This document shows, piece by piece, positions 36,643 to 44,929 of a stretch of 64,000 bases of DNA. This stretch comes from Ignavibacteriota bacterium (lineage in GTDB: Bacteria > Bacteroidota > Ignavibacteria > Ignavibacteriales > Ignavibacteriaceae): NCBI GenBank assembly GCA_013285425.1, contig CP053447.1, positions 750,001-814,000 of the forward strand. Reading direction: 5' to 3'. The notes beneath the pieces were generated by a model. That model made no database searches and was not told the DNA's origin. It saw only the letters and a program-made list of their open reading frames with translations. The translations under genes were made by a program, and so were the position numbers. Every line of letters starts with the position of its first letter. The stretch's first letter is position 1.

Positions 36643-38013
36643 TTACTTGATGAGGAGCATTTTTTTAGTTTGAACAAAATCGCCTGCATTAATCGTGTAA
36701 TAATAAATTCCACTTGGCAGACCAGAAGCATCAAAATTAATCTGATGATATCCTTGTTCCTGTAAATCATTTACAAGAACTGCTACTTCTTCGCCAAGCG
36801 AATTATAGACTGACAACTTTACATTAGCATTATCTTTAAGAATATATCCTATCTTTGTCGAAGGATTGAATGGGTTCGGATAATTTTGAACTAAAGCATA
36901 TTTATCAAGACTTGCAACTAAAACATTTATTACTTCTGAATACTCATACTGACCGTTGAAATCTATTTGTTTTAACCGGTATGAGTAGTTTCCCTGAGCT
37001 AAGTTTCTATCAACATAAACATAATCTGTATTATTAGTTGTTGTTCCTTTTCCTTTAACATATCCAACAGTTACAAAATCACTATTGTTCAGACTTCTTT
37101 GGATTTCAAATCCATTATTGTTCAACTCAGTTGCAGTTGACCAATTCAAAGTAACTTGCTGATCCTGAGCAGTTGCAGTAAATGAAGTTAATTCAACAGG
37201 AACGACCTGATTATATTTTGCGATACATAATGCCATATTTGATACGCAGGCATTATAATTTGCACCAATTGAAACACCGTAATAGAAAACAGTTGATTCA
37301 CCGGGATTTATACTTACCGGATCCTGACCCATAATAGCTACTGCACCATCGCCGGCAGCATTAGCAACCAGCATCGGATCGAATGAATTTTGTGTTAACC
37401 ATGTATAATAAAGTGAATCATTGGCATAAGGGTCTGTCCATGGAATCAATTTGAGTGATTTCTGAGTATGTGATAAAAACTTTGCATTAACATAGAATCC
37501 TTTATGTATCATTAAGGAAAGTGTTGAAGCATCCCATTGTAAAGTATCATTTTCATAAGTACCATTGATACGTGGTATAATCTCCAAACCTATTGCTGCA
37601 TTGATAGCAGAAGTTTCGTTATTCTTTACAGTTGTTTTAACTAATAAATAAGGATCATTTGTCCAACCGTAAATATTGTAGCTTACGCTAACATTTGGCG
37701 GAAGATTAGAGTATGTATTGTTGATTGTAGATGTAACTTCAAAATCGCTCATTAATGGTGAACCAACTGTTGCTGCAGGAACTTCAGAATTCTGATCTTC
37801 ATTATAATCAAACACTGCTGAGGTACTTACACCGACTAAAATAGAAATTCTCTCAATTTGTCTGGTTGTCAAATTATCTGAGAATACTCTTTGTCTTCCC
37901 CCATTACTTTGATTTACACCTATTGCTCCTGTATAGAAACTTTGAGAAAATCCATCCGTTAAAAAAAGGATAGATAAGAAGAGCACCGTAAGTATTGAAA
38001 AAGTTTTTTTCAT
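36643..38013 (-). CDS. secreted protein of unknown function with T9SS tail
   Basis: A 456-residue protein with a signal peptide (about 1-23), an unassigned beta-rich region to about 270, a fibronectin-like region (PVELTSFTATAQDQQVTLNW, ATELNNNGFEIQRS) and a T9SS domain with [15 protein letters not shown], ending in TKKMLLIK. The Fn3-to-tail part is close to that of the NHL protein at 349-2085, so this C-terminal cassette is shared between otherwise different cargo proteins. AGGAG lies upstream of the ATG. It is a single-gene transcript. Confidence 0.8.
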   Translation of the reverse strand: MKKTFSILTVLFLSILFLTDGFSQSFYTGAIGVNQSNGGRQRVFSDNLTTRQIERISILVGVSTSAVFDYNEDQNSEVPAATVGSPLMSDFEVTSTINNTYSNLPPNVSVSYNIYGWTNDPYLLVKTTVKNNETSAINAAIGLEIIPRINGTYENDTLQWDASTLSLMIHKGFYVNAKFLSHTQKSLKLIPWTDPYANDSLYYTWLTQNSFDPMLVANAAGDGAVAIMGQDPVSINPGESTVFYYGVSIGANYNACVSNMALCIAKYNQVVPVELTSFTATAQDQQVTLNWSTATELNNNGFEIQRSLNNSDFVTVGYVKGKGTTTNNTDYVYVDRNLAQGNYSYRLKQIDFNGQYEYSEVINVLVASLDKYALVQNYPNPFNPSTKIGYILKDNANVKLSVYNSLGEEVAVLVNDLQEQGYHQINFDASGLPSGIYYYTINAGDFVQTKKMLLIK

Positions 38014-38133
38014 AACACACTCCTTTGTTTTTTTTAGTTACTGATTTGTTGGATTTGTTAATAACTATTTATTAACTGATTTTAACCTAATAATTTGAGA
38101 TTTAATTGTCAATCATTTTCAGGAAGATGTGCT

Positions 38134-38159
38134 AAAAAAAAGGCGAGCCTTAGCTCGCC
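38134..38159 (-). terminator. intrinsic terminator after pckA
   Basis: GGCGAGC (38142-38148) pairs with GCTCGCC (38153-38159) over a 4-nt loop. Read on the minus strand it is followed by a run of T (complement of 38141-38134). Confidence 0.9.
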
Positions 38160-38166
38160 GGTTATA

Positions 38167-39819
38167 TTATTTTGAGAATCTGGCAGGTCCTGCTGCTTTT
38201 ACTTCCTCAGAACAGCCATCAGCAAACAATTTAAAGTTTTCAATAAATCTTGCAGCAAGTGCATCATACTTTTTCCAGTATTCGTCTTTATTGCCCCATG
38301 AGTTAGATGGCTCTAATACATCTTCAGGAACATCAGGACAAGTTACCGGAACTTCAAATCCGAATAATTTATCTTTTCTGAACTTTACTTTTTCAAGTTT
38401 TCCTTCCAGCGCAGCATTAAGAAGATTTCTTGTATGCCGTATGCTTATTCTTTTTCCTACTCCAAACCTTCCGCCTACCCATCCTGTATTTACCAGCCAA
38501 ACATTTGCATTATGTTTTAACATTCTTTCTTTAAGCATTGCTGCATATTCAAATGGATGACGAACCATAAATGGTGCGCCAAAGCAGGCAGAGAAAGTTA
38601 TTTGCGGTTCAACTCCAAGCCCGATTTCTGTTCCGGCAATTTTAGATGTATAACCGCTTATAAAATGATATTGAGCCTGCGCAGGATTTAACTTTGCAAT
38701 CGGCGGAAGTACTCCCGATGCATCGCAAGTTAAAAAGATTATATTCTTCGGATGAGTTCTGACATATCCATCTGGAACAACGTTTGGAATAAATTCTAAT
38801 GGATAAGAGCATCGTGTATTTTCAGTAATCTGATCATCATCCAGATCAATGTATCTGCTAACAGGATCAAAGACGACGTTTTCTAATATTGTTCCGAATC
38901 TTCTTGTTGTTGCATAAATCTCAGGCTCGTGCTCAGCAGATAGACGGATTACTTTTGCATAACATCCGCCTTCAAAATTGAAAACACCTTGTGAGCTCCA
39001 GCCATGTTCATCATCTCCGATTAATTTTCTTTTTGGATCTGCTGAAAGAGTGGTTTTACCCGTACCGCTTAATCCGAAAAACAAAGCTACATCACCATCT
39101 TTACCAACATTTGCTGAGCAGTGCATTGGGAGAACATCTTCGAATGTTAATAAAAAGTTAAGAAGTGTAAACACTGATTTTTTAATCTCACCGCCATAGA
39201 GACTATTTGCTATAACTGCTATCCGCTGTTCAAAGTTCAGGATTATTCCTGTTTCAGTTCTTGTTCCGTCAACTGCGGGATCAACTTTGAAACCAGAAAG
39301 TGTAAGAACAGTAAAATCAGGTACAAATTTTTTCAATTCGTCTCTGTTTTCTGTTGTAATGAACATATTTCTTGCAAATAAGCTGTGCCATGCTTTTTCA
39401 GTGATAATTCTAATAGGCATTCTGTATTCGGGGTCTGCCCCAACATAGCAATCCTGAACGAATAATTCTTCACCCTGAAGATAAGCCTGCACTCTTCCCA
39501 TAAGCTGATTAAACTTTTCAGAACTGAATGGACGGTTATAAACGCCCCACCAAATCTTATCTTTGGTGCTTGCTTCTTGCACAATGAATTTATCAGCAGC
39601 GGCACGAGCTGTATGTTTACCGGTGTTTACAATCAGCGGTCCGTGTTTAGAAAGTTTACCTTCATTTCTGAAGATAGCTTCTTCATATAAAGCTTCATCA
39701 GGTAAATTCCAGAACACACGATCAAGATCAGTAAATCCCTGATTCTTTAATCTGTAATCTGAAGCAAGTTCTTGTGCCTGCTTTGTTGCTGGTGTATTGA
39801 ATTCTAAATATTTACTCAT
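38167..39819 (-). CDS. pckA: phosphoenolpyruvate carboxykinase (ATP)
   Basis: A 550-residue gluconeogenic enzyme converting oxaloacetate and ATP to phosphoenolpyruvate, CO2 and ADP. Visible marks are the kinase-1a loop GLSGTGKTTLSAD, the metal site GDDEHGW and MHCSANVG. The ATP form is indicated by this GLSGTGKTT loop and overall length. Its ATG overlaps the stop of the aminotransferase by 4 nt (39816-39819), so the pair turns aspartate into PEP through oxaloacetate in one operon. Confidence 0.95.
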   Translation of the reverse strand: MSKYLEFNTPATKQAQELASDYRLKNQGFTDLDRVFWNLPDEALYEEAIFRNEGKLSKHGPLIVNTGKHTARAAADKFIVQEASTKDKIWWGVYNRPFSSEKFNQLMGRVQAYLQGEELFVQDCYVGADPEYRMPIRIITEKAWHSLFARNMFITTENRDELKKFVPDFTVLTLSGFKVDPAVDGTRTETGIILNFEQRIAVIANSLYGGEIKKSVFTLLNFLLTFEDVLPMHCSANVGKDGDVALFFGLSGTGKTTLSADPKRKLIGDDEHGWSSQGVFNFEGGCYAKVIRLSAEHEPEIYATTRRFGTILENVVFDPVSRYIDLDDDQITENTRCSYPLEFIPNVVPDGYVRTHPKNIIFLTCDASGVLPPIAKLNPAQAQYHFISGYTSKIAGTEIGLGVEPQITFSACFGAPFMVRHPFEYAAMLKERMLKHNANVWLVNTGWVGGRFGVGKRISIRHTRNLLNAALEGKLEKVKFRKDKLFGFEVPVTCPDVPEDVLEPSNSWGNKDEYWKKYDALAARFIENFKLFADGCSEEVKAAGPARFSK

Positions 39820-41033
39820 GCCCAGTCCCTCACTAATTTTCTATCACCAATATAAAGTTCATTTGGTGAATTGGGGTCTAAAGCCCATTTCATTCTCTCA
39901 ATACCTTCCTGAATATCTTTTATTGTTCCGCAATAACTTAGTCTCAAATGACCATCAAGACCGAACTCTTTACCGGGAACAGTTAAAACCTGTACTTTAT
40001 CAATTAAAAATTCTGAAAGCTTATTTGAGTCTTTCATATAAGCACTGAAATCGGCAAAGCAATAAAATGTTCCATCAGGTTTATGAACTTTAATTCCTTC
40101 AAAAGATCTTAAGAGATCAATCATAACATTTCTGTTATTTTCTAAAGTTGTGCGTAAACTTTCAACACCTGATTGTATTCCGTTAATAGCTCCAACTGCT
40201 GCTTTTTGCAAAAGAACAGATGGACCGGAAGTCTGATGCCCCTGAATATTAGCCATTGCTTCGATAACTTTTTTGTTTCCGACAGCCCAGCCGATTCTGT
40301 AACCTGTCATAGCATATTGTTTTGAAACTCCGTTAATTACTATAATCTTAGAGTTATCATCCAGCTTTTTTGCAAACTTGAAAACATTAATTGGTTTCTT
40401 TCCATCAAAGATAAGACGATGATAGATATCATCCATAATAAGCCAGATATCTTTCTTCTCACAGAATTCTACTATCTCTGCAATAAAATCCGCACTGTAC
40501 ATTGCGCCGGTAGGATTATTAGGACTGTTGATAATAATCGCTTTTGTATAAGATCCAACTCTGCTGGAAATATCTTTTATATCTGGATAAAATGAACCGT
40601 CTTCAGGCAAAGCTGCAACCGGAATTGCGCCAATCAATCTTGCCATATCCGGATAACTAACCCAATAAGGTGCAGGAAATAATACTTCTTCCTGCGGATT
40701 TAATACTGCCTGTAATGCAACCATTATTGCTTGCTTTGCACCACTTGAAGCAATTACATTTTCTGGCTTTACTTTTCTTTCATAAAATTCTTCGGTATAC
40801 CGGATGACTGCCTGTTTTAATGCGGGGATACCATCAGCCGGAGCGTATCTGACTTCACCTGTATTTACATGTGCAATAGTTGCCAGCATTGCATCCATTG
40901 GTGCTTTACTTTTTGGTTCACCTCCACCAAGGTGAATTACAGGATCTCCTTTTTCTTTTAGAATTGCAAATTTTTCATTCAACTTTAAAGTTGGTGAGGC
41001 TTTAATTGATTTTGCGATAAGACTGAGACTCAT
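39816..41033 (-). CDS. aspC: aspartate aminotransferase (class I PLP)
   Basis: A 405-residue fold-type I aminotransferase. The marks are SSGAKQAIMVAL, NSPNNPTGAMYS, DDIYHRLIFDG and the PLP-lysine region GVSKQYAMTGYRIGWAVG, with a C-terminal Arg in RLSYCG. Aspartate is the likeliest amino donor given the coupling with pckA, though related enzymes take other amino acids. First gene of a two-gene transcript. Confidence 0.88.
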   Translation of the reverse strand: MSLSLIAKSIKASPTLKLNEKFAILKEKGDPVIHLGGGEPKSKAPMDAMLATIAHVNTGEVRYAPADGIPALKQAVIRYTEEFYERKVKPENVIASSGAKQAIMVALQAVLNPQEEVLFPAPYWVSYPDMARLIGAIPVAALPEDGSFYPDIKDISSRVGSYTKAIIINSPNNPTGAMYSADFIAEIVEFCEKKDIWLIMDDIYHRLIFDGKKPINVFKFAKKLDDNSKIIVINGVSKQYAMTGYRIGWAVGNKKVIEAMANIQGHQTSGPSVLLQKAAVGAINGIQSGVESLRTTLENNRNVMIDLLRSFEGIKVHKPDGTFYCFADFSAYMKDSNKLSEFLIDKVQVLTVPGKEFGLDGHLRLSYCGTIKDIQEGIERMKWALDPNSPNELYIGDRKLVRDWA

Positions 41034-41474
41034 ACAAGAACCTCTAATTAAGTGAATAATATTAATTAAAAATTAACACCACTAAATTATTTGTGATGCG
41101 TAACAGAAACAAGGAAATAACTTAGATTTTGTTAATCCATACCACTAAAAAATTGTTCTCGAAAAATTATTAAATGCAGAATATAAATCTGACTCACTGT
41201 ATGATTATCTAAAAATCTCTTTTCTATTTTGAAACTCGTAAGGATTGGATACAAAAAAATCTATTAGATGCCTAAGCTGATACAATATGAATAAAAGTTG
41301 TTGCTAAGATTACTCGAAACCTTAACTCATTTCTAAGGATTAAACCAAGTACTTGGGTTAGAATGACTGAATCAAATAAGCAGTTATAGTTTATATTCAT
41401 TGAACATTCTTAAAACTACTTAGTGTTTGTAAGTTACAATTTCGATAATTTTCATCATTAAATCAGCAAAAATT
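41034..41474. other. 441-bp intergenic region, no gene recognised
   Basis: It is a divergent gap between the aminotransferase and the outer-membrane protein genes. It is AT-rich; the promoters of both must lie here, but I see no full TTG-N20-TAnnTTTG match. The best candidate for the aminotransferase is a minus-strand TAATTTAG near 41080-41090, one base off consensus. No RNA structure was recognised. Confidence 0.4.
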
Positions 41475-42056
41475 TTGAACTCGGTAATACTTAAAATTCT
41501 TTTGACAACTTTTTTATTAATGAGTTGTTTGTATCCTCAAAAATCAGATAAGCAAATTTATCTGTCAGTCAGTCCCTTAAAATCTTTTAGTACCGGTGAT
41601 TTTGAAGATATCTGGAACGCTGATATAGGCATTGCAGGTGAATTTCGTTTTGATCATCCGATAGGACAATTAGGTGCTGGATTAAGTTTGATGAAATTTA
41701 ATAGTAAAAATTATTTAACTCCTGGATTTTTTGGATTAGATTATTATTTCCTGTACAGAAATCAATTTGAATTATTTTCTGGTCTGAGTTTAATTACTGG
41801 ATTTGATTTTGGAATTTATGAGTTTCGATTTGAAGATGGAGATTTTTATGAAAGTCATGCAGAACAGATTGAAAGAGAATTTGCTCTGAAAATTGTTTCT
41901 GGTTTTAATTTTAAAATTTATAATTCTTGGTGCGCAGAGTTTGGAGCAGGTTACAGTTACATCTTTACCAAAAAGAAAATTGAATTACTTTCTTTTCGGA
42001 TTGGATTAGCTAAATCATTCACTGCACCAGACTGGCTAAGTGAGTTCCTGGAATGA
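41475..42056 (+). CDS. small outer-membrane beta-barrel-like protein, possible lipoprotein
   Basis: A 193-residue protein with a signal sequence (VILKILLTTFLLMSCLYPQ). LMSC fits a lipobox, though cleavage after a downstream Gln is also possible. The rest alternates polar and hydrophobic residues with many aromatics (ALKIVSGFNFKIYNSWCAEF) and resembles a small eight-stranded barrel. The start is TTG at 41475, the only one that keeps the signal peptide. Its stop overlaps the next gene as ATGA, so it is probably an accessory of the TonB-dependent-receptor-like protein. Confidence 0.6.
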   Translation: MNSVILKILLTTFLLMSCLYPQKSDKQIYLSVSPLKSFSTGDFEDIWNADIGIAGEFRFDHPIGQLGAGLSLMKFNSKNYLTPGFFGLDYYFLYRNQFELFSGLSLITGFDFGIYEFRFEDGDFYESHAEQIEREFALKIVSGFNFKIYNSWCAEFGAGYSYIFTKKKIELLSFRIGLAKSFTAPDWLSEFLE

Positions 42057-44026
42057 AAAATATCTTCCAAAACTTAGCAGTGATTTTTCTATTGACTTTT
42101 TGTACTGTTTATTCTCAATCAGCAGGTGAAATAATTTTAAAAAGAACTGACTTGAAATTATTTCCAATATTAAGATTATCAGATATTTATTCTATTCTGC
42201 CTCAGATAGATTTATACACACTTGATGGATACCATCATACTTCATTAAGAAATAATTTATTCGAACAAACACCGGCAGATATTACCATATTAATAAACGG
42301 AGTAAATACTGATTTTGGGTTTTTAGATAAAGTTAATTTGAGCCAACTGCCATTAGACCCGAATTCAATTGATTCAATCGTTATAAAATATTATCCGGTC
42401 AATTATTCCGGAAATTACTCAGCAGGCGTTTTAATTGATTTTATTACAAAAGAGCTGCCGGAGGATATATCATTTTCATTGAGCTATTCAACCGGAAACG
42501 AAACAGGCGATCCTGGTCCGTACAGATACACAAAATATTTTAGTAAGAATGTAGATCAATTTGGTCCAAACACTTCAATTATTTCCAGTTATGGAAATAA
42601 TAATTTCGGACTTTCACTTAATTTTATCGATCAGGTTTCACCCGCAACCGATGAGGCAATTTTAATGCGTACTCCGAATTTTATTTTTCAAAATTATCAG
42701 GTTCGCTATTCGGGTTTGTCGGTAAATTCATACTTTAGGAATAATAAAAGTCAGCATAGTTTGTTTACTGCATTCAGTAAAACTGGTCAACCCTTAATCG
42801 GTTATGTATATGGAGCTGATATATATTTTGACGATAATTTAAGCACTGAGATTCCCTACCAAAGTCAGGATATTTATCTTGTTTCAGGTAATAAAATACT
42901 TTTAAATGATGACGATATAATAAGTATTGATTTGAATTTTAAACACTCAAGTGCTGAACAATCAAAACTTTCAAATGATTACAATTTCAAATTTGACAAT
43001 CTATTGATTAATAGCAAAGCAGGATTTAAGTCATCAGTTGGAGTGATAAATTACTTTGCCGGTTTATCTTTTGAATATCAAAATCTGGATTCTAAAAGTG
43101 ATGGAATAAATCATAGAAGAAATATTACTTCTTTTTTTGCATCATTTGATTTTAGAACTACAAAAAAATCAAAGCATACAATTGATTTTAATCTCAGAAA
43201 AGAAAAAAGAACATCAGCCTTTTTTAGCAATATCACCAGCTTGTTTGAGATAGATAATCAAAATCTTTTTATGTTTTCAGCTTCACTTGGCAATATGTAT
43301 AACAGAGAAAGCCTGTCCGGACATCTAAAAAATACAGGTCAGTTTTCATTTGACAATGACACAATAGTAAGTTACCATAAAGCTCATAACAAATTATCCT
43401 ATCTCTTTAATTTTGATTACAACTATAAGCAGAATAATACAAGAATTAATTCCGGTATCACTTGTTTTGATGATAATGGTTTGAATTATATTCTTAATGA
43501 TTTTAATTATAATGATCAGGATAGAATAATAGAAAATAATAGTCAGAAATTATTTGCAGATATTGGGGGCAGCCGATGCGGGTTTTATTTCGGTATAGGG
43601 CATAGATTCTTAAAAGAATTTGAAGGCAGATTTTATTACCGCTATGAATTTAATTTAACAGGTGATGAGATTTACAAAATGCTAATGAAAAGGATACCTG
43701 CTCATAAAGTATTTTATTTATTAACATATCAGCCAGCCGAAGATCTTTATGGCTCGATTGCTTTTACATATTTATCATCTTCAGAATGGATTGAATACAG
43801 AGATATTGGAGTAGCTCTTAATGATTTATATAAAAGTAAACTATCACAAAAATTTTTGATAGATTTTTCAATAACAAAAAATTTATGGAAAGAAAAGATT
43901 AAAGTTTCTGCGGCTATTAAGAATTTGTTAAACAACAGGATTCAATATCATCCGGTTGGCGGTACCTTCGATCTGACATTCTATCTGAAAGTTGAAGTTA
44001 ATTTTAACTCAGTACTAAAAATATGA
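42053..44026 (+). CDS. TonB-dependent-receptor-like outer-membrane protein
   Basis: A 657-residue protein with a signal peptide (about 1-22). A plug-like domain (about 25-150) contains TPADITILINGVNTDFGF and DSIVIKYYPVNYSGNYSAGV. A long beta-barrel region follows, with many aromatic-rich strands up to the final LTFYLKVEVNFNSVLKI. There is no carboxypeptidase-like N-terminal domain. No clear TonB box was identified. The substrate is unknown; cobalamin is tempting because the adjacent Eut pathway needs B12, but nothing in the sequence shows it. Confidence 0.65.
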   Translation: MKNIFQNLAVIFLLTFCTVYSQSAGEIILKRTDLKLFPILRLSDIYSILPQIDLYTLDGYHHTSLRNNLFEQTPADITILINGVNTDFGFLDKVNLSQLPLDPNSIDSIVIKYYPVNYSGNYSAGVLIDFITKELPEDISFSLSYSTGNETGDPGPYRYTKYFSKNVDQFGPNTSIISSYGNNNFGLSLNFIDQVSPATDEAILMRTPNFIFQNYQVRYSGLSVNSYFRNNKSQHSLFTAFSKTGQPLIGYVYGADIYFDDNLSTEIPYQSQDIYLVSGNKILLNDDDIISIDLNFKHSSAEQSKLSNDYNFKFDNLLINSKAGFKSSVGVINYFAGLSFEYQNLDSKSDGINHRRNITSFFASFDFRTTKKSKHTIDFNLRKEKRTSAFFSNITSLFEIDNQNLFMFSASLGNMYNRESLSGHLKNTGQFSFDNDTIVSYHKAHNKLSYLFNFDYNYKQNNTRINSGITCFDDNGLNYILNDFNYNDQDRIIENNSQKLFADIGGSRCGFYFGIGHRFLKEFEGRFYYRYEFNLTGDEIYKMLMKRIPAHKVFYLLTYQPAEDLYGSIAFTYLSSSEWIEYRDIGVALNDLYKSKLSQKFLIDFSITKNLWKEKIKVSAAIKNLLNNRIQYHPVGGTFDLTFYLKVEVNFNSVLKI

Positions 44027-44059
44027 TATTGAAAATTTTAGAAATGATTTAGTAAACCA

Positions 44060-44111
44060 TTGGTATTAGTACCAATTAGTAGCAATGCAATCAGTTTCTT
44101 ATTAGTAAACC
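44060..44111 (+). promoter_or_regulatory. cluster of ATTAGTA motifs upstream of the sensor operon
   Basis: Three ATTAGTA elements occur at 44065, 44075 and 44101. The first forms the perfect palindrome TTGGTA-TTAG-TACCAA (44060-44075). The first two read ATTAGTACCAA and ATTAGTAGCAA, 10 bp (one helical turn) apart. The same ATTAGTAnCAA motif, again palindromic, recurs at 47796-47806 before eutH. Probable binding sites for a transcription factor, the LytTR regulator being the obvious candidate. Confidence 0.5.
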
Positions 44112-44223
44112 CTTAGTTTTCGTCAAAATATCAATATGTGATTAGCTACTTTGCAAATATTTGGTAAAATCAATAAATTACTATATAAATATTATATACA
44201 ATTACTTTTTTGAGAATACCCAA

Positions 44224-44925
44224 ATGAAAAACTGTATAAAACCATTTCTCTTAGTCTTACCACTTATCATAGGATTTTTTAGCTGTCAAACTGTAAATCG
44301 TGGTTTAGTAATTGAGGAGCCGGATTTTGATTTAAACAAGTTGAAAGGCAAGGAAGTACTTATATCTGTTCCTCAGGTAATTGAAAACAATATTTCAAAA
44401 GCAGCAGAGTTGCCGTTTTTTGGCAGTGATGATTTTTCTAAAAGAGAAAGTATTGATACAGATATTCAAAATCTTATGATGAAAAAAATTTCAGAGAATC
44501 TGGATCTATTTATTCCGAAGTCTTTGAATAAAGCTTTTGTACTTGAAAATAACAAAGGCTCAAAAATTCTTATACCAATCATAAAGAAAGATGGAATATA
44601 CAGAGCTGCGTCAAAAACAGAGTTAAACATAGATGAAAAGCTTACCCAAGATGGTGATTATATTTTAATTCCTTTAGCAATTCAATTAGATGATGTACGA
44701 AATATCAATGAGCGTTATCAAAGTGCAGATTTAGTTGAACCTGGGATTGAAGCATCTATTAGTTATGCAGTTTATGGCATAAATGAAAAAAAGATTGTTA
44801 TTACCGGCTTTGTGTTGGGCGTAGCTAAAAAAAGTTATATGATAGATAAATCACTTGGCAAAGACGATATATACTTTGCTGTTGATGAAGCTATCAAGGC
44901 TTTGGTAACAGAGTTTAGAAAATAA
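44224..44925 (+). CDS. lipoprotein of unknown function preceding the sensor kinase
   Basis: A 233-residue protein whose signal sequence ends FFSC, with the lipidated Cys at about residue 21. The body is soluble and mixed alpha/beta, with ADLVEPGIEASISYAVYG and GVAKKSYMIDKSLGKDD; I do not recognise a family. The ATG at 44224 is chosen because it gives a normal lipoprotein signal; the frame extends upstream to 44161 but adds only an AT-rich string. It lies 4 nt before the kinase gene, so it may be an accessory of the sensor's exported domain. Confidence 0.65.
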   Translation: MKNCIKPFLLVLPLIIGFFSCQTVNRGLVIEEPDFDLNKLKGKEVLISVPQVIENNISKAAELPFFGSDDFSKRESIDTDIQNLMMKKISENLDLFIPKSLNKAFVLENNKGSKILIPIIKKDGIYRAASKTELNIDEKLTQDGDYILIPLAIQLDDVRNINERYQSADLVEPGIEASISYAVYGINEKKIVITGFVLGVAKKSYMIDKSLGKDDIYFAVDEAIKALVTEFRK

Positions 44926-44929
44926 TTGA

